The notes beneath the pieces were generated by a model. It made no database searches. It saw nothing but the letters and a program-made list of their open reading frames with translations, and was not told the DNA's origin. The translations under genes and the position numbers were made by a program. Below, in pieces: positions 7,658 to 16,583 of a stretch of DNA of 64,000 nucleotides (positions are counted from its first letter, which is position 1; each line of letters opens with the position of its first letter). Origin of the DNA: DATAGF01 sp963835685 (GTDB lineage Bacteria; Actinomycetota; Thermoleophilia; Miltoncostaeales; Miltoncostaeaceae); assembly GCA_963835685.1 (NCBI GenBank), contig CAWIGI010000004.1, positions 62,001 through 126,000 of the forward strand. The letters are read 5' to 3'.

Positions 7658-8657
7658 CGTCGCCGTGGTCGGCGCCACGGGCGCCGTCGGTGGGACCATG
7701 CTGCGCGTGCTCGAGGAGCGCGGGTTCCCCGTCACCGAGCTGCGGCCGCTGGCGTCGGCGCGCAGCGAGGGGATGGAGCTCGACTACCTCGGGCGCCCCC
7801 GCGTCGTGCGGCGGCTGTCGCAGGACGCCTTCGACGGCATCCAGATCGCGCTCTTCTCGGCGGGCGCGACGCGTTCGCGCCAGTTCGCGCCAGCCGCGGT
7901 GGAGTCCGGGGCGGTGGTGATCGACAACTCGAGCGCCTTCCGCATGGACCCGCACGTGCCGCTGGTCGTGCCCGAGGTCAACGAGGACGCGCTCGAGGGC
8001 CACTGCGGCATCGTCGCCAACCCCAACTGCGTCGCGGCCCCCCTGGTCGTCGCGCTGAAGCCGATCGCCGACGCCGTGGGGCTCGAGCGAGTGGTGGTCT
8101 CGAGCTACCAGTCGGTGAGCGGCACCGGCGCGGCGGCGGTGGCCGAGCTGCGGGAGCAGACGGCGGGCTTCCTGGCCGGCGACGAGCCCGAGCCGTCCGT
8201 CTACCCCCACCCGATCGCGTTCAACGTCCTCCCGCACATCGGCGACTTCGGCGACGACGGCTACACGGGCGAGGAGCAGAAGGTCGCCGACGAGGCGCGC
8301 AAGATGCTCGGCCTGCCCGAGCTGCGGGTCAGCGCGACCTGCGTGCGCGTGCCCGTCCTCTACGCCCACTCCCAGGCGGTGCACGTCGAGACGACCGACG
8401 ACCTCACCGCGGACGACGCGCGCAACCTGCTGATGGCGGCTCCCGGTGTGGTGCTGGAGGACGAGCCCGCCGCCTCGCGCTACCCGCTGCCGCGCGAGGC
8501 GGCCGGGAGGGACGAGGTCCTGGTGGGACGGATCCGCGAGGACGCCTCCCACCCGCGCGGCCTCGCCATGTGGGTGGTGAGCGACAACCTGCGAAAGGGC
8601 GCCGCGACCAACGCCGTCCAGATCGCCGAGTCGCTGGTGATGCGGGGGTGGCTCTAG
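7650..8657 (+). CDS. asd: Aspartate-semialdehyde dehydrogenase
   Basis: This enzyme reduces aspartyl phosphate, the product of the upstream lysC, to aspartate semialdehyde with NADPH. Its 335 residues start with the nucleotide-binding motif VAVVGATGAVGGTML. The catalytic cysteine is C127 in IVANPNCVAAPL, and the CVRVPVLYAHSQAVHVE segment carries the catalytic histidine. The ATG at 7650 overlaps the lysC stop by 8 nt, so the two are translationally coupled. It is full length and undisturbed. Confidence 0.95.
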   Translation: MFNVAVVGATGAVGGTMLRVLEERGFPVTELRPLASARSEGMELDYLGRPRVVRRLSQDAFDGIQIALFSAGATRSRQFAPAAVESGAVVIDNSSAFRMDPHVPLVVPEVNEDALEGHCGIVANPNCVAAPLVVALKPIADAVGLERVVVSSYQSVSGTGAAAVAELREQTAGFLAGDEPEPSVYPHPIAFNVLPHIGDFGDDGYTGEEQKVADEARKMLGLPELRVSATCVRVPVLYAHSQAVHVETTDDLTADDARNLLMAAPGVVLEDEPAASRYPLPREAAGRDEVLVGRIREDASHPRGLAMWVVSDNLRKGAATNAVQIAESLVMRGWL

Positions 8658-8660
8658 GAT
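8655..8660 (+). promoter_or_regulatory. -10 element of the HD-GYP/LuxR gene
   Basis: TAGGAT is followed by 7 nt and then the GTG at 8668; it overlaps the asd stop codon. There is no Shine-Dalgarno sequence. This is a leaderless-type start signal placed in the end of the previous operon. Confidence 0.5.
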
Positions 8661-8667
8661 CTCGGGG

Positions 8668-10285
8668 GTGTCGGATCGGGCCCCCGCGAGCAGGGACCGG
8701 GTCCGGGCCGCCGAGCTGATCGCCGCCCTCTCGCTGGCCACGGACCTGGGCTCGGGCGTGCCGCTCGAGCACGGCCTCGAGAGCACCCTCTTCGCGATGC
8801 GGCTGGCCGAGCGCCTCGGCGTCGACGCCGAGGCCGCATCGCAGACGTTCTACGTCTGCCTGCTGTTCCACGTCGGCTGCACGGCCGACGCGGCCGTCGC
8901 CGCCGACCTCTTCGAGGACGACATCCACGAGCACTTCAACCCGGTCATGTTCGGGTCGCGGGCCGAGATCGCGCGGGGCCTGACGCGGGCGCTGGCGTCC
9001 CCGCACCGCCCCGCGCCGCAGCGGGCGATGCTCATCGCGCGCAAGCTCCCGCGGGCGGTGCGGGAGTACCGGCACCACATCGTCGCGCTCTGCGAGGTGG
9101 CCGAGATGCTCACCGAGCGGCTCGGCCTGCCGGACGCCGTGCAGGCCCACTTCGCGCACCTGGCGGAGCGCTGGGACGGCAAGGGCGAGCCCGGCAGGAC
9201 CGGCGGCGACGACATCCCCACCCCCGTGCGGATCGCGCACGTCGCCCGCGACGCGGCGATGCAGCGGATGCTCGGGGGCGACCAGGGTGCCGCCCGGGTG
9301 GTCCGCGAGCGGGCGGGCGGCGCGTTCGACCCGGCGATCGCGACCCTGCTGGCCGACGAGGGCGGCGCTCCTCGCCGTGGACGACCGGTCGGTGTGGGAC
9401 CAGGTGCTCGCGCTCGAGCCCGCCCCGGCCCTCACCCTGGAGGGCGAGGCGATCGACCGGGCGCTGGCGGCGATGGGCGACTTCGCCGACCTGATCTGTC
9501 CGTACCTGGTGGGCCATTCGGCCGGGGTGGCCGAGCTGGCGGGCGCAGCCGCCGAGCTGCGCGGCCTGGGCGCGGACGCGGCGGCCATCAGGCGCGCCGC
9601 CCTCGTTCACGACCTCGGGCGGGTCGCGGTTCCCGCGGGCATCTGGCTGAAGGCCGGCCCGCTCAGCGCCGACGAGTGGGAGCAGGTGCGGCTGCACGCC
9701 TACCACTCCGAGCGGGTGCTGAGCCGGTCCCCGTTCCTGTCCGCGCTCGCCCCGGCCGCGACGGCGCACCACGAGCGCCTCGACGGCTCGGGCTACCACC
9801 GGGGCGCCGCCGCCCCGGCGCTCGCGCCGGGCGCGGGGCTGCTCGCCGCCGCCGACGCCTACGCCGCGATGACCGAGCCGCGGCCGCACCGCGCCGCGCT
9901 GCCGGCGGCCCGGGCGGCGGAGGCGCTCGGCGCCGAGGCCGGCGCCGGCCGGCTGGACGCCGACGCCGTCGCGGCGGTGCTCGAGGCGGCGGGTCAGGCG
10001 GTGCCGCGGATCGAGCGGCCCGCGGGGCTCACCGAGCGCGAGGCCCAGGTCATCGGCCTGGTGGCGCGGGGGCTCCAGACCAAGCAGGTCGCCGCGGCGC
10101 TCGGCATCTCGGCCAAGACCGCCGACCGCCACATCCAGAACGCCTACGGGAAGATGGGCGTCTCCAGCCGCGCCGGCGCAGCCCTGTTCGCCACGCAGCA
10201 CGGGCTGGCGGCGTGGGGAGAACTCCCGATTGGCGGGCGGGCTCCGCGGAGGGAGGGTCGCCGTACGACAGGCAGCCCGACCTGA
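8668..10285 (+). CDS. HD-GYP-like phosphohydrolase fused to a LuxR HTH (frameshifted)
   Basis: Two overlapping frames together encode one protein of about 538 residues. The N-terminal part (8668 to ~9360) is an HD-type helical domain (YVCLLFHVGCTADAAVAADL). The second part has HDLGRVAVP, the second-half motif HHERLDGSGYHRG, and at the C-terminus a LuxR helix-turn-helix (GLTEREAQVIGLVARGLQTK, then AAALGISAKTADRHIQNAYG). One extra G near 9360-9362 breaks the frame; removing it gives LLADEAALLAVDDRSVW. This architecture, a one-component regulator with an HD sensor or enzymatic domain, is known from Mycobacterium and Solirubrobacter relatives. The substrate and targets are unknown. The GTG start follows a -10 hexamer directly. 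Confidence 0.75.
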
Positions 10286-10296
10286 AGGGGGCGACC

Positions 10297-10563
10297 ATGG
10301 CGACAGGGACGACCGAGGACATCCGCCGCGCCGTCTACGAGCTCGCGGAGGCGCTCGCGCCTGGCTGGGAGCGGCACCGCGCCGACATCGAGGAGACCCT
10401 GACGCCGGTGCGGTCGTGGATGCTGCGCGAGCTGGCACCGTGTCCGGGCCAGACGCTGCTCGAGCTGGCCGCGGGCGCGGGCGACACCGGGTTCGAGGCG
10501 GCCGCGGCCGTCGGACCGACCGGGCGCGGGTGCCGGGCGCCGCGCTCTGCGCCGTGGCGAGCT
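10297..10563 (+). pseudogene. Truncated SAM-dependent methyltransferase (N-terminal remnant)
   Basis: ATG 10297 follows AAGGGGG 6 nt upstream. It opens an N-terminal helix (VYELAEALAPGWERHRADIE) and then methyltransferase motif I (LLELAAGAGDTGFEAAAAVG, then PTGR). Homology stops right after motif I, where the rest of a Ubie/class I methyltransferase (about 180 residues) should follow. The sequence instead runs antisense into the 3' end of the AraC gene. A deletion joining the two genes is the simplest explanation. The product cannot be an active enzyme. Confidence 0.6.
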
Positions 10564-10568
10564 GATGC

Positions 10569-11510
10569 TCAGGCCGCCGCCGCTGCGGCGCGGAACTCCT
10601 GCGGGCTCACGCCCCGCAGGCGCTTGAACGCGGAGCTGAGGGCGAAGGGGCTGCCATAGCCCACCCGGGGCGCGACCGAGCCGACGGTCGCGCCCGGCTC
10701 GAGCAGCAGGTCGGCGGCCAGCGCGATGCGCCACTCGGCCAGGAAGCTCATCGGCGGCTCGCCGACGAGCTGGGTGAAGCGCCGCGCGAGCGCCGCGCGC
10801 GACGCGCCGCTCGCCCGGGCGAGCTCGGCCACGGTCCAGGGGCGCTCCGGCGCGTTGTGAATGAGCCGCAGCGCGGGGCCGACGACCGGATCGGCGTAGG
10901 CGCGGTACCAGCCCGGCGCCTGGGCCTCCGGGCGGGCGAACCACGCGCGAAGCACGGCGATCAGCAGCAGGTCGAGCAGCCGGTCGAGGACGGCCTCCTG
11001 GCCCGGGTCGTCCACCGCGATCTCGTCGGCAAGGAGCGGGACCAGCGGGCTGCTCCAGGAGCCGCCCCGGATGACCACCAACGGCGGCAGCGCGCGCAGC
11101 AGGCGCCCGCTGACCTCGCCGTCCATCTGGTAGGTGCCGGTGAGCAGCACGGTCGCGCCGTCCGGGCTGTTGCCCCAGGTCCGCACGCCCAGGGTCATGG
11201 CCGCCGAGAGGTCCTCCCCGTCGGGCGTGGTGCAGCGCTGGCCGGGGTGGATGATCACCTGGGGGGGCGTCGCCGGGTCGTCGGCCACGGTGTAGTGGTC
11301 CGGGCCGCGGAAGACCGCCGCGTCGCCGGGCGCGAGCCGCACGGGGGCGCCCTCGTCCGGGACCACCCACGCGTCCCCGCGGACGATCGCGCACAGCGTG
11401 AGCGGGGCCTCGTCCCGGATGCGCAGGGACCAGGGCGGGTCCATGCTCGAGCGCAGCAGGAAGGCACCCCGAGCCCGGGGCCCGTCGAGCAGTCCCGCCA
11501 CCGCGTCCAT
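10569..11510 (-). CDS. AraC-family transcriptional regulator with cupin domain
   Basis: This regulator has 313 residues. The N-terminal half is a cupin-type sensor (LTLCAIVRGDAWVVPDEG, LAPGDAAVFRGPDHYTV) of the AraC-binding class. The C-terminal ~100 residues carry two helix-turn-helix motifs, WTVAELARASGASRAALARR and then GSVAPRVGYGSPFALSSAFK, ending in RGVSPQEFRAA. It is divergent from the NmrA-like oxidoreductase gene, the usual arrangement in which such a regulator controls its neighbour. The ATG at 11510 lies 6 nt after a TAGAAT hexamer with no ribosome binding site, so it is probably leaderless. Its 3' end abuts the methyltransferase remnant. Confidence 0.88.
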   Translation of the reverse strand: MDAVAGLLDGPRARGAFLLRSSMDPPWSLRIRDEAPLTLCAIVRGDAWVVPDEGAPVRLAPGDAAVFRGPDHYTVADDPATPPQVIIHPGQRCTTPDGEDLSAAMTLGVRTWGNSPDGATVLLTGTYQMDGEVSGRLLRALPPLVVIRGGSWSSPLVPLLADEIAVDDPGQEAVLDRLLDLLLIAVLRAWFARPEAQAPGWYRAYADPVVGPALRLIHNAPERPWTVAELARASGASRAALARRFTQLVGEPPMSFLAEWRIALAADLLLEPGATVGSVAPRVGYGSPFALSSAFKRLRGVSPQEFRAAAAAA

Positions 11511-11516
11511 GGCGGG

Positions 11517-11522
11517 ATTCTA
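11517..11522 (-). promoter_or_regulatory. -10 element of the AraC regulator gene
   Basis: On the minus strand TAGAAT is followed by 6 nt and the ATG at 11510. No ribosome binding site is present, so the transcript is predicted to begin at or beside the start codon. Confidence 0.5.
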
Positions 11523-11616
11523 GACGCTCGCGTATGAGTTCGAGCGGATCAGCCATGGAGAGTCTCAGCGCGCTGGGCTTCACTGCTGCATGAAGCGATC
11601 GGACCGAGGGGGAGAG

Positions 11617-12458
11617 ATGACCGATCAGACGATCTTGGTGCTCGGCGGGACCGGCAAGACCGGCCGGCGTGTCGCCGAGCGGCTGCGGGCGCGCGACGTG
11701 CGGGTGCGCGTGGGCTCGCGATCCGGCGACCCGCCGTTCGACTGGGAGGACCGCGCCACCTGGGGGCCCGCGGTCGAGGGCGCGCGCGCGGTCTACGTGT
11801 CCTACTTCCCCGACCTGGCCGTGCCGGGCGCCCCGGCGGCCGTCAGGCGTTTTCGGCCCTGGCGGCCGAGCGCGGGGTGCGCCGGCTCGTGCTGCTGTCC
11901 GGGCGCGGCGAGGAGGAGGCCCAGCGCGCCGAGCAGGCCGTCATGGCGTCCGGCCTCGAGTGGACGGTCGTGCGCTGCAGCTGGTTCAACCAGAACTTCA
12001 GCGAGGGCGCGTTCAACGAGTACGTCCAGGCCGGCGAGATCGCGCTGCCGGTGGGCGAGGTCCCAGAGCCGTTCGTGGACGTCGAGGACATCGCCGACGT
12101 CGCCGTGGCCGCCCTCACCGGGGACGGGCACGCGGGGCAGGTCTACGAGCTCACGGGCCCGCGCCTGCTGCGCTTCGAGGACGCGGTGGCAGAGATCTCG
12201 CGCGCCACGGGCCGCGAGATCCGGGTGGTGCGGATCTCGCAGGACGAGTTCGTGGCCGGCCTCGCCGGGGCGGAGTACCCCGAGGACGTCGTGTGGCTCA
12301 TGACCTACCTGTTCCGCGAGGTGCTCGACGGCCGCAACGCGTCGCTCGCCGACGGCGTGCAGCGCGCCCTCGGCCGCCCGCCCCGCGACTTCCGCGACTA
12401 CGCCCGCGAGACCGCGGCGACCGGCGTCTGGGACGGCGCCCCGGCGCACGCGGGATGA
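11617..12458 (+). CDS. NmrA-like NAD(P)-binding oxidoreductase (frameshifted)
   Basis: The N-terminal Rossmann motif ILVLGGTGKTGRRVAERL is followed by strand and helix elements up to PGAPAAV. The continuation (AFSALAAERGVRRLVLLSGR, then WTVVRCSWFNQNFSEGAF) lies in another frame from about 11845. Restoring one C in the GTC-AGG region (GTCCAGGCG) gives one continuous protein of about 280 residues. The family is atypical SDR, NmrA/azoreductase type, which senses or reduces quinones and similar molecules with NAD(P)H. ATG 11617 is chosen because AGGGGG lies 4 nt upstream; an ATG at 11590 is an alternative. It is divergent from the AraC regulator, its probable controller. Confidence 0.75.
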
Positions 12459-12465
12459 TGGGTTC

Positions 12466-12876
12466 ATGAGCGACCTCGAGCTCCGGCCGATCGGGCGGGT
12501 CGAGTCCCCCCTGGTGGACCCCGACCGGGCCCCCAAGCAGGGCGACGAGGGGGCGCCCGAGGCCTGGCTCGTCTTCGACGACGCGGTCCTGGAGGGCCTC
12601 GGGGACGTCCGGCCCGGCCAGGAGGCGATCCTCCTCACCTGGCTGGACCGGGCCCGGCGCGACGTGCTGCGCGTGCATCCGCGCGACGACCCCGGTCGGC
12701 CCGTGACGGGGGTCTTCAGCACGCGCTCGCCCGACCGGCCCAACCCGATCGGCCTGCATCGGATCGAGATCGCGTCGGTCGAGGGCCCGCGGCTGCGGGT
12801 GCGCAACCTCGAGGCCCTCGACGGGACCCCGATCCTCGACCTGAAGCCCGTCCTCGAGCCGCAGGGCGAGCGCTGA
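12466..12876 (+). CDS. trmO: tRNA N6-methyltransferase TrmO (TsaA domain)
   Basis: This is a 136-residue single-domain protein. The TsaA beta-barrel signatures are RPIGRVESPL at the start, FSTRSPDRPNPIGLHRIEI in the middle and LEALDGTPILDLKPVL at the end. TrmO methylates the N6 of t6A37 in tRNA-Thr using S-adenosylmethionine. It is shorter than the E. coli protein, lacking the C-terminal extension, as is usual outside the gamma-proteobacteria. The ATG at 12466 is 7 nt after the NmrA-like gene and has a GATGAT hexamer 6 nt upstream. It converges on the GNAT gene. Confidence 0.85.
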   Translation: MSDLELRPIGRVESPLVDPDRAPKQGDEGAPEAWLVFDDAVLEGLGDVRPGQEAILLTWLDRARRDVLRVHPRDDPGRPVTGVFSTRSPDRPNPIGLHRIEIASVEGPRLRVRNLEALDGTPILDLKPVLEPQGER

Positions 12877-12906
12877 GCCCCAGGCGCCGGGTCGGGTGGA
12901 CGGGCC

Positions 12907-13578
12907 CTAGCCGACGGGGCGGTGCCGGCGCGCGCCCTGCGGCGGCAGCGCGACGGGCGCGCAGCCTTGGTAGACGCGCCACGAGGCGGGGCCGCCCCAC
13001 TCCTCGCGCCGCAGCGAGAGCCCGTCCAGCCGCACCAACACGATCAGGCCGATCCGCCGGCCCCTTCCCCGGGCGGCCGAGCGGAGGGCCGGGCGGTTGA
13101 CGAGCTCGACGGCCGTCAGGACGTGCGCGACGCCCTCGGCGGCGAGCCGCGGGTCCGCCGCGCGGAGCAGCCGTCGATGGATGCCACGACCGCGGTGGGA
13201 CTCCAGGACGAGGCCGTCGTAGGACCAGATCTCGTCGTCGGCGAGCGGGAACTCGATGCCCTCCTCCTCGTGGCGGCCGCGCTCGTACCACTGCTGGGCC
13301 ACGACCCTGCCGCCCTCCTCGGCGACGACGACGCAGTCGCCCCGGGACAGTCGCGCGTCCAGGTCGGCCGTGGGCCGTCCGAGGGCCGCGATCCGATCGA
13401 TGTCCGGGGGCCCGGCCCAGCGAAAGCCCGCGAGCCCCTCCGCCGGCGGATCCGGCAGAGCGGCCCGCTCCAGGACGACGAAGCACTCGACCCGGCCGAG
13501 CCGGCGGGGCGTCAGGCGCTGGACGGCGAGGAGCGCCGCGCCCCCGAGGCCGAGGTCCGCGTACGTCCGCCGCGCCAT
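12907..13578 (-). CDS. GNAT family N-acetyltransferase
   Basis: This protein has 223 residues. The acetyl-CoA binding loop is seen in YDGLVLESHRGRGIHRRLLR, and a following helix-strand unit (GVAHVLTAVELVNRPALRSA) completes the GNAT fold. The N-terminal ~80 residues are less conserved. ATG 13578 is the first in-frame start after the TPM-like gene's stop, 34 nt away, so it is probably the last gene of the same minus-strand operon that begins with sdhA. The substrate cannot be predicted. Confidence 0.7.
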   Translation of the reverse strand: MARRTYADLGLGGAALLAVQRLTPRRLGRVECFVVLERAALPDPPAEGLAGFRWAGPPDIDRIAALGRPTADLDARLSRGDCVVVAEEGGRVVAQQWYERGRHEEEGIEFPLADDEIWSYDGLVLESHRGRGIHRRLLRAADPRLAAEGVAHVLTAVELVNRPALRSAARGRGRRIGLIVLVRLDGLSLRREEWGGPASWRVYQGCAPVALPPQGARRHRPVG

Positions 13579-13612
13579 CGCCGCGCGTCGTCTCCAGTGC
13601 GTGGCGGGGCGG

Positions 13613-14672
13613 CTAGCCATCCGGGGACGCGTGGGTGTCGATCTCGGTGAACGGGGCCGGGCGGCCGCCGATCGGCACGAGGCGGGGTCGTGGGGGCCGG
13701 CCCGCCGCGGCCTCCTCGGCGCAGGCCGCGCACACCTCGGCGGGCTCGGCCCTGCCGTCGATGCGGGCCTCGGCGACCGCCGGCCCGTGGGCCGGGTCGG
13801 CGGCGCAGAGCCCGGCGAACGGGTCGTCGGCGGCCGGCCCGTCCCCGGCCGCGGCGCCCGCCCGGGCGAGCGCGGCGGCCGCCTCCCGCACCCCGGGGGC
13901 GACGCGGTCGACGTCGGCCACGCTGCGGGCGGCCCGCAGCCCAGCGGCAGCCTCGTCGTGCGCCGCCATGGCGCGCTCGGCCTCGGAGCGCGCCGCCTCA
14001 GGCAGCTCAGGGCGCCCGAGCAGGGCCTGCGCCCGCGCCCCGACCGCGTCGAGCCGCACGGCGGCCGCGGCGCGCGCCTCGAGCATCCGCTCGCGCTCCG
14101 CGCGGGCCTGGCGGCGTGCGCCCCAGGCCACCGCCCACGCCGCGCCGAGGGCGGCCAGGCCCAGCATGACGAGGATCGCGCGGGTGCCCCAGGCCTCGTC
14201 GTCCGGGGGCGGGGGCACCGCCAGCCCGGCGGCGCGGACCACGCGGTCGACCGGGTCGGCGATCGCGCCGACCCCATCGGCGCGGAGCCGCCGGGTGATG
14301 TCGGCCGGGGAGCGCGGCCCCACCGCGATGACGGGCCGGTCCGGCGCGGTGACCACCAGGGTCGCCTCCTCGGGGGCGACGTCCTTGGCGAGCCGGCGTG
14401 CGTAGACCCGCATCGACGGCGCGCCGGCCGGGCCCGGCGACGATCGCGAGCTTCACGGGCTGCCCCCGGCCGGCGAGCCGGTCGGCCGCCGCCTGCAGCT
14501 CGGCCTCGGCGGCCGGCGCGAGGGGGCCGAGCGCCCGCGGGCTGGCGTAGGCGTCGCGGGCCGACAGCGCGCCGGCGGCGGGGTCTGCCGCGCCTGCCGA
14601 GGGCGCCGCGGCCGCGAGCGACAGCGCCGCGAGCGAGGCGGCCCAGGCGGTCCGCGCCACTCGCGCCGTCAC
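13613..14672 (-). CDS. Secreted TPM-like protein with one membrane segment (frameshifted)
   Basis: The GTG at 14672 begins a signal peptide (WAASLAALSLAAAAPSAGAA) and an exported domain (LQAAADRLAGRGQPVKLAIV). After one extra C near 14430 the frame changes. The rest reads MRVYARRLAKDVAPEEATLV, a transmembrane helix (AILVMLGLAALGAAWAVAWG, about residues 165-185) and a long Ala-rich cytoplasmic tail with a VCAACAE cysteine pair. The topology and the alpha/beta exported part resemble TPM-domain proteins (TPM_phosphatase); this is a moderate call. It begins 1 nt after the glutaredoxin-GNAT gene ends, so it is co-transcribed with it. Confidence 0.55.
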
Positions 14673-14673
14673 G

Positions 14674-15597
14674 CTAGGCGGGGGCGGGGTGGCCGGATGG
14701 CGGGACGGCGCGCGCGACCGTGCGGCGGGCGCGCTCGACGAGCCCGGGCCCGGGCGCCAGGCCGCCGAGGGCGAGGCGCATCAGCACGACCTGTCCGTGG
14801 CCGCGCACCGGCGCGAACCCCAGGCCCTCGAGGAAGTCGCGGTCGAACAGGGTGTGATGGCCGAGGAAGCGGTCACGCGCGTCGACCTCCTCGGGATACC
14901 GCAGGGAGAACGCCTCGACTGCGGGGAACCCGCGGGCCTTGAGGTCGGCGAGGGCCTCGAGCATCAACCGCTCGCAGGTGCCCGCCGGGTCGCGGCCCTC
15001 GAGGAAGGTGCAGGTCACGAGCGCCGCATCCCGGCCGGGCGGGCCCGCGGGCAGGGCGAGCGCGCGGGGGAAGGCACCGGCGGGGCCGTACTGGATCATG
15101 CCCTGGAAGCGCGTCCCGTCGCGCAGCACGCGGCCGAACGCGCCGTGGCGGCGCTCGAACCCCTCCACCCAGGCCTCCTTGCGGCGCTCGTCGGTCACGA
15201 TCCGGTCGTGCTGCCAGAACACGCAGCTCACGCACGGCCGCGGCAGGTCGCCGCGCGAGGCGCCCGTCAGCGCCGAGACGGCCGTCACCGACAGCCCTCC
15301 AGCGTCGACCTCGCAGACCCCCCCGACGTACGAGGGGAGCTCGCGGAACGGGACCCCGTCGCGCCGGCCGCCGTAGGTCTGGGCGAGGTAGGCCAGGATG
15401 CGCCGCCGGTCCCAGACCGCCAGGTCGCCGTTGACGAGCATCGGCACCTGGGGCGGCTCGCCCTGCGCCGAGACGAGGGCTGCCCGCGCCGCCGGGTCGC
15501 CGCGGACGGTCACGGCGTCGTAGTCGAGGCCGAGGGCATCGAGGGCCTCCTTGACCTCGACGCACTTCCAGCAGTCGGGGGCGTCGTAGAGGGTCAC
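14674..15597 (-). CDS. Glutaredoxin-like domain fused to a GNAT-like acetyltransferase
   Basis: This protein has 307 residues from the GTG at 15597. Residues 1-75 are a glutaredoxin/GST-N thioredoxin fold with a CWKC redox motif (C9, C12) and the cis-Pro segment PPQVPMLVNGD. Residues ~120-300 begin with the cysteine pair RPCVSCVFWQ and resemble the actinobacterial GNAT subgroup that starts with a C-x-x-C-x-W motif, with LVTCTFLEGRDPAGTCERLM as the probable CoA region. The pairing suggests redox-linked acylation, which is an inference. It follows the sdhE-like gene by 26 nt, with no good ribosome binding site, and is followed 1 nt later by the TPM-like gene. Confidence 0.65.
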   Translation of the reverse strand: MTLYDAPDCWKCVEVKEALDALGLDYDAVTVRGDPAARAALVSAQGEPPQVPMLVNGDLAVWDRRRILAYLAQTYGGRRDGVPFRELPSYVGGVCEVDAGGLSVTAVSALTGASRGDLPRPCVSCVFWQHDRIVTDERRKEAWVEGFERRHGAFGRVLRDGTRFQGMIQYGPAGAFPRALALPAGPPGRDAALVTCTFLEGRDPAGTCERLMLEALADLKARGFPAVEAFSLRYPEEVDARDRFLGHHTLFDRDFLEGLGFAPVRGHGQVVLMRLALGGLAPGPGLVERARRTVARAVPPSGHPAPA

Positions 15598-15623
15598 GCC
15601 CCGAGGGTACCGCGAGGGTCGGG

Positions 15624-16583
15624 CTACGCCACGCCCACGGTCTCGAGCACCCGGTTGACCGGGACCAGGTGGCGCTTGAAGTCCATGGTCTCGAGGTCGA
15701 TCCCGAGCGCGAGGCCGATGAGCTGCGGCAGGTGCAGCACCGGCATGTTGTACTCGGTCGCGTTGGCGGCCTCGGCCTTGCGCTGGTAGGCGTCCATCGC
15801 GAGGTGGCACAGCGGGCACGGCGTGACCATGCAGTCGGCGCCGGCGTCGCGCGACTGCGACAGCGCCACGTGGGACTCCTTCAGGGCGACCTCGGTGCGC
15901 GCGAGGATGATCGGGAACCCGCAGCACTTCGACTTCGCCTCGTAGTCGGCGACCTCCCCGCCCAGCGCGACGATCAGGCGCTCGAGCGACTGCGGCCGGT
16001 CGGGGTCCTCGAAGCCCATCACGGACGACGGCCGCAGCAGCTGGCAGCCGTAGTAGGGCGCCACCCGCAGGCCGTTCAGGCCCCTGGGGCCCTGCCTCTC
16101 GAGCAGCGACAGCCCCTCCTCGGTGGCGAGGTACCAGAGCAGGTGGGTGACCTCCTTGGTGCCCTCGTAGGGGCGCGCCCCGGCCTTGACCAGCTCCTCG
16201 TTGACCCGCTCCAGCAGGCGCGGGTCGTCCTTGACCATCTTGTTGGCCCGGCGCAGGTTGAGGGTGCAGACGTTGCAGATGGTGAGGACGTTGACGCCCA
16301 TCTCCTCGGCCTGGGAGAGGATGCGGATGTTGAGCGTGAGGTACAGGTTCGGCTTCGCCTCGGCGATGTCGCCGGCGCCGCAGCAGGTGGCGGCGGGCAG
16401 CGGCAGCAGCTCGATGTCGAGCAAGGGCGCGAGCGCCTGGGTCGTCTTGTCGAGCTCCTTCGAGCTGAACTCGGCGATGCACCCCGGGTAGTAGGCGAAC
16501 TGGCGGACGCCGCGGCCCTGAGGGTCGGGGGCGAGGCCGGTCGGATCCTCGAGCGCCTGCCCGTTCTCCACGGCCGTCGACAT
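15624..16583 (-). CDS. CCG-domain (HdrB/SdhE-like) subunit of succinate dehydrogenase
   Basis: This protein has 319 residues and two CCG domains typical of heterodisulfide reductase subunit B. The first is YYPGCIAEFSS with ATCCGAGDIAEA, the second YYGCQLLRPSS with KCCGFPII and CPLCHLAMDA. These cysteines bind an iron-sulfur cluster. Linked to sdhB and sdhA, it replaces the classical membrane anchors SdhC/SdhD, as in the archaeal SdhE-type enzyme, and probably docks the complex to the membrane or passes electrons to quinone. Its ATG overlaps the sdhB stop by one base (TGATG), so translation is coupled. Confidence 0.85.
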   Translation of the reverse strand: MSTAVENGQALEDPTGLAPDPQGRGVRQFAYYPGCIAEFSSKELDKTTQALAPLLDIELLPLPAATCCGAGDIAEAKPNLYLTLNIRILSQAEEMGVNVLTICNVCTLNLRRANKMVKDDPRLLERVNEELVKAGARPYEGTKEVTHLLWYLATEEGLSLLERQGPRGLNGLRVAPYYGCQLLRPSSVMGFEDPDRPQSLERLIVALGGEVADYEAKSKCCGFPIILARTEVALKESHVALSQSRDAGADCMVTPCPLCHLAMDAYQRKAEAANATEYNMPVLHLPQLIGLALGIDLETMDFKRHLVPVNRVLETVGVA

